Shown in pieces: positions 5,892-10,791 of a stretch of DNA of 10,791 bases. The DNA comes from an uncultured Nocardioides sp. (GTDB taxonomy: Bacteria; Actinomycetota; Actinomycetes; Propionibacteriales; Nocardioidaceae). The position numbers and the translations under genes were made by a program. Where the stretch lies: positions 1 to 10,791 of the forward strand of contig NZ_CAMPGZ010000147.1 of NCBI RefSeq assembly GCF_946885725.1, read 5' to 3'. The number at the start of each line of letters is the position of its first letter. The stretch's first letter is position 1. The notes below the pieces were generated by a model, which saw only the letters and a program-made list of their open reading frames with translations, made no database searches and had not been told where the DNA came from.

Positions 5892-6770
5892 ATGGTCGGT
5901 GTGACCGATGCGGGAGTGGCCTGGGCGGAGCGGTCGTGGGGTCGCCGCGTCGCCTCGGTGACGCCGTTGCGCGGCGGCTGGACCTCGACGATGCTGCGCC
6001 TGGGCGCGGCCGACGGCGCCCAGGCGGTGCTGCGGCTGCTCACCCGCGACCCGTGGCGCCGGCACGGACCGGGGCTGCTCGCGCGGGAGGCGGAGGTCCA
6101 ACGGTTGCTCGCCGGTACGGCGGTGCCGGCGCCGACGAGCCTGGCGCTCGACGCCACCGGCGATGACGCCGGCCACCCGGCGCACCTGATGTCGCTGCTG
6201 CCCGGCGCGCTCGAGCTGCGCCGCTGCGACGACGCGGTCCTGGGGGCGCTCGCCGCGCTCGCCGCCGACGTGCACGCGGTCGACCCCGCCGTGCGGCCGC
6301 GTGAGTACCAGACCTGGGCTCCTCCGGAGAAGTGGCGGACACCGCCGTGGGCGGACCGCCCCACCTTGTGGGCGACCGCCTTCGACCTGCTGGCATCACC
6401 GCCTCCGCCGTACCGCGGGACGTTCGTGCACCGCGACCTGCACCTCGGAAACGTGCTCTGGCAGGACGGCGTCGTCACGGGCGTCGTGGACTGGGTGGAG
6501 ACCTCGTGGGGTCCGGCCGAGCTCGACGTCGCGCACGCCGCGACGTACCTCGCGATGCTGCACGGCCCCGACCCGGCCGGCGCGTTCGTCGAGTGCTGCG
6601 TGCCCGGGCCGCACGACGACGCGAGGCGCTACTGGCACGTGATGGACGTCGTCGGCTACCTGCCCGACCCGACCAAGGTCGTGCAGCCGTGGCGCGACCA
6701 GGGTCTCGAGATCACGGACGAGCTCGCGCGCGCCCGGCTGGAGCAGCGTCTCGCCGACGTGCTCGCCTAG
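5892..6770 (+). CDS. APH-family (aminoglycoside phosphotransferase/choline-kinase fold) small-molecule kinase
   Basis: A 292-aa cytoplasmic kinase-like protein. The N-lobe has a Gly-rich LRGGWTSTMLRL turn (26-37), VLRLL (46-50) where Arg stands in the usual Lys position, and the helix-C Glu67. The C-lobe carries the Brenner motif HRDLHLGN (180-187; catalytic Asp182, Asn187) and GVVDWVE (197-203; Mg-binding Asp200), followed by GPAELDVAHAATYL. All catalytic residues are present, so it should phosphorylate a hydroxyl of a small molecule. The acceptor is unknown and true aminoglycoside resistance is not implied. The ATG at 5892 is taken as the start. A GTG at 5901 is an alternative, with AGGATGG just upstream of it. 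The gene begins only 26 nt after the terminator hairpin, leaving little room for its own promoter. The next gene starts 10 bp after its stop, so the two are probably co-transcribed. Confidence 0.85.
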   Translation: MVGVTDAGVAWAERSWGRRVASVTPLRGGWTSTMLRLGAADGAQAVLRLLTRDPWRRHGPGLLAREAEVQRLLAGTAVPAPTSLALDATGDDAGHPAHLMSLLPGALELRRCDDAVLGALAALAADVHAVDPAVRPREYQTWAPPEKWRTPPWADRPTLWATAFDLLASPPPPYRGTFVHRDLHLGNVLWQDGVVTGVVDWVETSWGPAELDVAHAATYLAMLHGPDPAGAFVECCVPGPHDDARRYWHVMDVVGYLPDPTKVVQPWRDQGLEITDELARARLEQRLADVLA

Positions 6771-6780
6771 GCTCGGCGAG

Positions 6781-7668
6781 GTGACCAGCCACCTCCCGTC
6801 GTACGACGACGTCACGGTCGTCGTGCCCGCACCCGGTGACGGCCCCGGCAACTGGGCGGGCGCCGCGAGCGCCGTCCTCGTCGACGGCACGTTCTGGCTG
6901 ACCTGGCGGGTGCGCCGACCGCTCACCGCCGGCCGCGGCGTCACTGTCGTCGTGGCCCGGTCCGACGACGGCGAGCGGTTCGAGGCGGTGGCCGAGGTCC
7001 AGCGCGACGCGTGCGGCGCCGAGTCGTTCGAGAAGCCGGTGCTGGTGCCGGTGCCCGGCGTCGGCTGGCGGCTGTACCTCTCCTGCGCGACGCCCGGCTC
7101 CAAGCACTGGTGGGTGGACAGCCTTACTGCGCCGACCGTCGAGGAGCTGCCCGCCGGCCGGCAGCAGGTCGTGCACCCAGGCGACGAGCACACCGGCGTC
7201 AAGGACCCCGTCGTGACGCAAGTCCCCGAAGGCTGGGAGATGTGGCTGTGCTGCCACCCGCTCGACGAGCCCGGCCACGAGGACCGGATGACCACGCGTC
7301 GCCTCACCAGCGCCGATGGGCTCACCTGGACCGACCACGGTGTCGTGCTCTCCGGGCGGCCGGGTGTCTGGGACGAGCGCGGTGCGCGCGTCACGACCGT
7401 CCTGCCGACGCGCGACGGTGAGCCGCTGACGGTGCTGTACGACGGACGTCCCGACGCCGCGTCCAACTGGCACGAGACCACCGGGCTGGCGCGTTGGGAC
7501 GGCAGCCGCCTGGTGCCGGACGACAGCGTCGGCCCGATCTCGTCGCCGCACAGCGACGGCGCGTTCCGCTACGCCAGCGCGGTCGGGCTGCCCGACGGCC
7601 GGGTCCGCTACTACGTCGAGGCCGCGCGTCCCGACGGCGCTCACGACCTGGTCACGCTCGTGCGCTGA
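6781..7668 (+). CDS. Glycosidase-like five-bladed beta-propeller protein (GH32/43/130-like fold), function unknown
   Basis: A 295-aa protein with no signal peptide or membrane segment, so presumably cytoplasmic. Repeated strand-turn units are rich in Trp, Tyr and Asp: FWLTWRVRRP (38-47), SDDGERFEAVAEV (61-73), WRLYLSCATP (96-105), WEMWLCCHP (152-160), SADGLTWTDHG (177-187; resembles an Asp-box), LTVLYDGRP (216-224), RVRYYVEAARP (274-284). Conserved-looking acidic sites are FEKPV (83-87), VKDPVV (140-145) and WDERGARV (197-204). VKDPVV recalls the R/K-D-P motif in the central channel of GH32/GH43 enzymes. This supports the propeller fold, but catalytic identity is not established. The GTG at 6781 is the start, with GGCGAG directly upstream. 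It follows the kinase gene by 10 bp, so a shared sugar-related substrate is possible (inference). Similar proteins are usually annotated hypothetical or glycosidase-like. Confidence 0.75.
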   Translation: MTSHLPSYDDVTVVVPAPGDGPGNWAGAASAVLVDGTFWLTWRVRRPLTAGRGVTVVVARSDDGERFEAVAEVQRDACGAESFEKPVLVPVPGVGWRLYLSCATPGSKHWWVDSLTAPTVEELPAGRQQVVHPGDEHTGVKDPVVTQVPEGWEMWLCCHPLDEPGHEDRMTTRRLTSADGLTWTDHGVVLSGRPGVWDERGARVTTVLPTRDGEPLTVLYDGRPDAASNWHETTGLARWDGSRLVPDDSVGPISSPHSDGAFRYASAVGLPDGRVRYYVEAARPDGAHDLVTLVR

Positions 7669-7712
7669 GGCACGCCGGAGGGCGCCGCCCGGCGAGACAC
7701 CTGTCCGTTTCG

Positions 7713-7724
7713 CGGCGATCGCCG
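7713..7724. repeat. Perfect 12-bp palindrome CGGCGATCGCCG upstream of the EAL gene
   Basis: A fully self-complementary 12-mer in the 81-bp gap before the EAL-PAS-PAS gene. It lies 12 nt upstream of the candidate -10 (7737-7742) and so covers the region where a -35 element would be, a typical operator position. G/C-rich palindromes arise by chance fairly often in this composition, so it remains a candidate. Confidence 0.4.
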
Positions 7725-7736
7725 TGCAGGAAGCAA

Positions 7737-7742
7737 TACGTT
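7737..7742 (+). promoter_or_regulatory. Candidate -10 box for a leaderless EAL mRNA
   Basis: TACGTT fits the TANNNT -10 pattern and ends 7 nt before the ATG at 7750, the spacing for transcription starting at the start codon. It lies in a small A/T-richer patch, which stands out here. The purine run AGGAAG is too far upstream (about 16 nt) to be a normal ribosome site, and AAGAG is too close, which favours a leaderless message. Confidence 0.4.
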
Positions 7743-7749
7743 AAGAGCC

Positions 7750-9264
7750 ATGGACGCCGGCGATCTCGAGGCCCGCCTGGCACGGGCGATCCGCGAGCAG
7801 CGGCTGCGCCTGCACTTCCAGCCGGTCGTCTCGCTGCCGTCCGGCCGGCCGACCGGTGCCGAGGCGCTCGCCCGTTGGGACGACGAGGAGCTCGGGCCTG
7901 TCCCGCCGGACCGGTTCATCGCGGTCGCCGAGAGCACCGGCCTGGTCCACGAGCTCGGCCGCTGGGTGCTGCGTGAGGCGTGCTCCGAGGCGGTGCGCTG
8001 GACCCGCGAGGACGACGGCCCGACCGTGGCGGTCAACGTCTCCGCCGTACAGCTGGTCCGGCCTGACCTCCTCGACGCCGTCGCCGAGGCGCTGGACGCG
8101 ACGAAGCTGGCGCCCGGCCGGCTCACGCTGGAGATCACCGAGACCGCGGCCGTGCTCGACCTCGAGGTCACCAGCTCCCGTCTCGCCAAGCTGCGCGACC
8201 TCGGCGTGCGGGTGTCGCTGGACGACTTCGGCACGGGCTTCTCCTCGATCACGCTGCTGCGCAACCTCCCGCTGGACCAGGTGAAGATCGACCGGTCGTT
8301 CGTGTCCGGGCTGCACGAGAGCGCCGAGGACGCGGTCGTCGTACGGCTCGCCGTCGACGCCGCGCACCTTCTCGGCTACACGGTCTGCGCCGAAGGGGTC
8401 GAGAGCGTCGACCAGGTGCGGGAGCTCGTCACGCTCGGCTGCGACGCCGCGCAGGGCTGGTACTTCGGGCGGCCTGTGCCCGACGTCGCCGACGTGCTCG
8501 CGCGGGCCGAGCGGACCCCCGAGGACGGCAGCCACGAGCTGCACGGTCCCAGCTCGCTGTCGACACCCGACCTGGTCATGGCGATGTCGCCGAACGGCCG
8601 CATCCGCTACGCCTCCGCCTCTGCGCGGCGGGTGCTGGGGATGGCGCCCGAGGACCTGGTCGGCAGGCTGGTCAAGGACCTCGCCCACCCGGCCGACCCG
8701 CTCCCGGCGCCACCGTCCGCGGCGCCCGGGGAGACGCTGGTGCGCCGGTTCCGTCACGGCTCGGGCGGCTATCGCTGGCTGGCCTCCACCGTCCAGCATC
8801 TGCGCAACGCCGACGGCGACGTCCGCGAGTACGTCTCCACCAGCCGCGACGTCACCCACCTGGTGGAGACGCAGCAACAGCTCGAGGCCGTCGAGCAGCG
8901 GTTCCGCGGCGCCTTCGACGGGGCGCCGATCGGGATGGCCCTGTCCGACCTCGGCGGGCGGATCGTGCGCGTCAACGCCGCACTCGCCGAGCTCGTCGGC
9001 TACGACCCCGAGGAACTCGTCGGGATGACCGTCGACGACCTCACCTGGCCCGAGGACCGCGGCGCCGACGCGGTGAACCTCGACCTGCTCCGCACCGGCG
9101 TCGAGAGCGCGCACCGCGTGCGGAAGCGGTACGTCGACCGCGCGGGCCGGCCGGTGCCGGTCGAGGTGTGGGCGGCCACCGTCCCGGGCGCCGACGAGGA
9201 GCCGACGCTCGTCGTCGCGCACGTGATGCCGCTGTCCGACGAGGAGACCGCACGTGGGGAGTAG
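7750..9264 (+). CDS. EAL-domain cyclic-di-GMP phosphodiesterase with C-terminal PAS-PAS
   Basis: A 504-aa cytoplasmic protein. An N-terminal EAL domain covers about residues 5-250 and keeps every signature residue I can check: E-A-L (38-40), NVS (Asn96), LEITE (Glu128), LDDFGTG (Asp158-159), VKID (Lys179), AEGVES (Glu215) and QGWYFGRP (Gln235). It should therefore hydrolyse c-di-GMP to pGpG using divalent metal. PAS 1 spans about 272-375, from STPDLVMAMSPNGRIRYAS to a VSTSRDVTHL tail. A short coiled linker VETQQQLEAVEQRF (372-385) leads to PAS 2 (about 385-496; GAPIGMALSDLGG, LVGYDPEELVG). No GGDEF domain and no membrane segment are present. The usual order in such proteins is sensor first and EAL last, so this layout is reversed. 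Its 3' end overlaps the next gene by 11 nt. The ATG at 7750 is the only sensible start. Activity is confident; the PAS signals are unknown. Confidence 0.93.
   Translation: MDAGDLEARLARAIREQRLRLHFQPVVSLPSGRPTGAEALARWDDEELGPVPPDRFIAVAESTGLVHELGRWVLREACSEAVRWTREDDGPTVAVNVSAVQLVRPDLLDAVAEALDATKLAPGRLTLEITETAAVLDLEVTSSRLAKLRDLGVRVSLDDFGTGFSSITLLRNLPLDQVKIDRSFVSGLHESAEDAVVVRLAVDAAHLLGYTVCAEGVESVDQVRELVTLGCDAAQGWYFGRPVPDVADVLARAERTPEDGSHELHGPSSLSTPDLVMAMSPNGRIRYASASARRVLGMAPEDLVGRLVKDLAHPADPLPAPPSAAPGETLVRRFRHGSGGYRWLASTVQHLRNADGDVREYVSTSRDVTHLVETQQQLEAVEQRFRGAFDGAPIGMALSDLGGRIVRVNAALAELVGYDPEELVGMTVDDLTWPEDRGADAVNLDLLRTGVESAHRVRKRYVDRAGRPVPVEVWAATVPGADEEPTLVVAHVMPLSDEETARGE
9241..9246 (+). promoter_or_regulatory. 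Ribosome binding site of the alpha/beta hydrolase gene inside the EAL gene
   Basis: GAGGAG, 7 nt before the GTG at 9254, lies within the last codons of the EAL gene. It supports the overlapping start and translational coupling. Confidence 0.65.
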
Positions 9265-9925
9265 CGCGACCTACGTGCTGCTTCCCAGCCCGCTGCTCGG
9301 GCCCTCCACCTGGGAGCCGGTCGCCGTAGCGCTGCGGGCAGCCGGTCGCGCGTGCGCCGTGGTGCCCGGCGCCGGGACGTCACCGGCGGAGGTGCTGGCC
9401 GCCTTGGCGACCGGGCTCCCGGACGGTCCGCCGGTGCTGGTGCCGCACAGCAACGCCGGCCTCTACGTCCCCGCCCTCGCCGCGAGGCGCGACGTGGCGG
9501 CGGCAGTGTTCGTCGACGCCGCGCTGCCTGCCCGGGACGGCGGTCGGTCGCCGGTCGCGCCGGTCGGGCTCGTCGACTTCCTCCGGACGCTGGCGGACGC
9601 GGACGGCATGTTGCCGCCGTGGTCGCGCTGGTGGGACGAGGCGTCGCTCGCCGGTCTGTTCCCCGACGACGAGACCCGGCGGCGCGTGCAGGCCGAGGAA
9701 CGGCCCCTGCCGTTGTCGTACTTCACGGACGCCGTACCGTCGCCGCCGTGGAACCACCTGCGCTGCGCCTACCTGGCCTTCGGCGAGACGTACGCCGACG
9801 AGACCCGGCAGGCGCGGGCGGCCGGCTGGCCGGTGGAGGTCGTCGACGGCGGACACCTCGAGATGCTGCACTGGCCTGAGCGCGTCGCGCGGCGGGTCGT
9901 GGCGCTGGCCGAGGGGGGTGCGTGA
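9254..9925 (+). CDS. Alpha/beta hydrolase fold protein
   Basis: A 223-aa cytoplasmic protein with no signal peptide. The first strand and oxyanion-type loop is YVLLPSPLLGPSTWEPVAVAL (7-27). The nucleophile elbow VLVPHSNAG (61-69) places the likely catalytic Ser66. A strand VFVDAALP (85-92) ends in Asp88, and the C-terminal VVDGGHLEMLHWPERVA (196-212) supplies the likely catalytic His201. The third triad member is uncertain. The elbow reads P-H-S-N-A instead of the classical G-x-S-x-G. A cap-like stretch with many Trp and Pro (about 95-170) lies between the elbow and the last strands. The GTG start at 9254 has GAGGAG 7 nt upstream and lies inside the EAL gene (11-nt overlap). The stop overlaps the next start by 1 nt, so the three genes form a tightly coupled unit. 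The substrate is unknown (ester, amide or other); fold assignment is secure. Confidence 0.85.
   Translation: MGSSATYVLLPSPLLGPSTWEPVAVALRAAGRACAVVPGAGTSPAEVLAALATGLPDGPPVLVPHSNAGLYVPALAARRDVAAAVFVDAALPARDGGRSPVAPVGLVDFLRTLADADGMLPPWSRWWDEASLAGLFPDDETRRRVQAEERPLPLSYFTDAVPSPPWNHLRCAYLAFGETYADETRQARAAGWPVEVVDGGHLEMLHWPERVARRVVALAEGGA
9911..9918 (+). promoter_or_regulatory. Ribosome binding site deciding the final lipoprotein start
   Basis: GAGGGGGG ends 6 nt before the ATG at 9925 and only 3 nt before the GTG at 9922, so the ATG is the better start. That ATG shares its A with the TGA stop of the hydrolase gene. Confidence 0.6.
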
Positions 9926-10788
9926 TGGGCAGGCCGGTCCTCGCCGCGGCACTCGCGGCGCTCGTCCTCCTCGGCGCCTGCGACGGCGCCTCGCCCGCCC
10001 CGAAGCCGGCCGCGTCGTCACCCACACCGTCACCCACGCCGTCGCGGGCTGCCGCGGTCGACGCCGCCCAGCTGCTCGACGACGCTGTCGAGAAGGTGCT
10101 CACCTCGGGCCGCTACCGGCAGACCGTGACCACGCCCGGGCTCGACGACCCCTACTACGAGGTCAGCGGTGCCTACGACCTCGACCGCCGCCGGTACACC
10201 GCGGACATGACGTTCTGGAACCCCGAGGCGGGGGAGACCCGCCGGATCGGGCACCGGTTCCTCGGCGCCCGCGGGTTCCAGCAGGCCGAGGGCTGGAGCG
10301 GCCCGAGCGCCGGCTGCTGGCTGGTGTTCGACCTCGACCGGCCCGGGGCGGCGGTGGGTCCGGCCGACGTCTCGTCCCGCCCCGCGCCGGACGCCGTACT
10401 CGCGCTACGGCAGGTGCTGGGGGACGAGCTCACCGATGACGGCACGACGGTGCACGGCACCGTGCCCCTGGGGACCACGGTGTCGCTGATGCTGCCGGGC
10501 TACCTGCGGCCGCAGACCCCGCGGGCCGTCCGCACGACGCCGGTGCCGGCGACGTTCACGCTCGCCAACGGCGATCTGGTGCGGTGGCACGTGAAGGGCA
10601 GCGACCTGGTGCAGACCCTGGAGCGCGCGGGACAGGACGCGCCCGGGGCGGCTTCCGGGCTGGGATCGTTCGAGCTCGAGGTGGAGTACGACGACGTCGG
10701 GGAGGCGGTCGACGTGAAGGCCCCGCCGCGGGCGCTCTGGATGACTCCTCGGGCCATGCGAGCCGACCGCGGCTGCGCGGGCACCTGA
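9925..10788 (+). CDS. Lipoprotein of LppX/LprG-like appearance
   Basis: A 287-aa predicted lipoprotein. The signal is short: MGRP, an Ala/Leu core and lipobox L-G-A-C (Cys19). A Ser/Pro/Thr/Ala linker (about 20-43) would span the cell wall. The folded part starts with a helix VDAAQLLDDAVEKVLTSG (45-62) and continues in beta-rich segments, e.g. YRQTVTT, YYEVSGAYDLDRRRYTADMTF and ATFTLANGDLVRWHV. It ends with FELEVEYDDVGEAVDVKAPP (249-268). This helix-plus-sheet layout and the closing strand ending in an A-P-P turn recall LolA/LppX/LprG lipid-carrier lipoproteins. The match is by style, so the call is tentative. Two further Cys (131 and 284) could form a disulfide. Its start is coupled to the alpha/beta hydrolase stop (TGATG). 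A surface role linked to lipids or cell envelope is plausible but unproven. Confidence 0.75.
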   Translation: MGRPVLAAALAALVLLGACDGASPAPKPAASSPTPSPTPSRAAAVDAAQLLDDAVEKVLTSGRYRQTVTTPGLDDPYYEVSGAYDLDRRRYTADMTFWNPEAGETRRIGHRFLGARGFQQAEGWSGPSAGCWLVFDLDRPGAAVGPADVSSRPAPDAVLALRQVLGDELTDDGTTVHGTVPLGTTVSLMLPGYLRPQTPRAVRTTPVPATFTLANGDLVRWHVKGSDLVQTLERAGQDAPGAASGLGSFELEVEYDDVGEAVDVKAPPRALWMTPRAMRADRGCAGT

Positions 10789-10791
10789 CGC

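Noticed and set aside
4779..6275. Minus-strand open frame of 498 codons opposite the LVIVD and APH-kinase genes
   Set aside because: Its sequence is Val/Arg/Ala/Gly-rich with no family signature, and it crosses the terminator and two well-supported genes.
5892..6770. Reading the APH-fold gene as an aminoglycoside resistance determinant
   Set aside because: Only the shared kinase fold and Brenner motif are visible. Actinobacterial genomes carry many such kinases acting on other small molecules, and the context shows no resistance or mobile element.
7676..7694. GC-rich hairpin just after the propeller gene as a terminator
   Set aside because: Only a 4-bp GGGC/GCCC stem forms without bulges and no U-run follows. 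It is not distinguishable from background in this composition.
7741..9222. Minus-strand open frame of 493 codons opposite the EAL-PAS-PAS gene
   Set aside because: It mirrors the codon pattern of the EAL gene. Catalytic motifs are all on the plus strand and the minus product has no domain.
1..10791. tRNA, rRNA, CRISPR array, insertion sequence, toxin-antitoxin or phage signatures
   Set aside because: None seen on reading both strands: no regularly spaced repeats, no transposase or integrase motifs, and coding density with ordinary chromosomal genes throughout.

Overview
The window is very GC-rich, with strongly G/C-biased third codon positions, several GTG starts, actinobacterial-style lipoproteins and stress-signalling families. 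All of this points to a high-GC actinobacterium. The repertoire would suit Nocardioidaceae/Propionibacteriales, but that placement is a guess from style. Ten protein genes fill almost the whole window and the largest gap is about 140 bp. I see no tRNA, rRNA, CRISPR array, insertion sequence or phage gene.

Left block (1-3360), signalling. A truncated minus-strand gene encodes a PAS-PAS-(degenerate GAF-like)-SpoIIE/RsbU-type PP2C phosphatase whose C-terminus lies beyond the left edge. It sits 86 bp downstream of a YegS/DgkB-type lipid (diacylglycerol) kinase gene, probably in the same transcription unit. Diverging from the kinase is a MEDS-HATPase protein of the RsbW-like anti-sigma kinase type. 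Together these look like sensory inputs to a partner-switching (anti-sigma / anti-anti-sigma) stress response, although no STAS protein or sigma factor is present here.

Middle block (3376-5865), cell-surface proteins. A DUF305 lipoprotein (minus) is divergent from a secreted, cysteine-rich LVIVD-repeat beta-propeller (plus). The propeller gene is closed by a strong hairpin. His/Met-rich segments in both proteins raise the possibility of a metal-related, perhaps copper, role. This is inference only.

Right block (5892-10788), all plus strand. An APH/choline-kinase-fold phosphotransferase gene is followed after 10 bp by a five-bladed, glycosidase-like beta-propeller protein. An 81-bp gap holds a perfect 12-bp palindrome and a candidate leaderless promoter. 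It precedes a tightly coupled trio: an EAL phosphodiesterase with C-terminal PAS-PAS (no GGDEF), an alpha/beta hydrolase (11-nt overlap) and a lipoprotein with an LppX/LprG-like look (1-nt overlap).

I found no clear-cut new defence or mobile system. The most worthwhile leads are the inverted EAL-PAS-PAS architecture with its coupled hydrolase and lipoprotein, the DUF305/LVIVD surface pair, the lipid kinase next to a PAS-phosphatase, and two near-identical TGTC-NN-GACA palindromes in separate intergenic regions.
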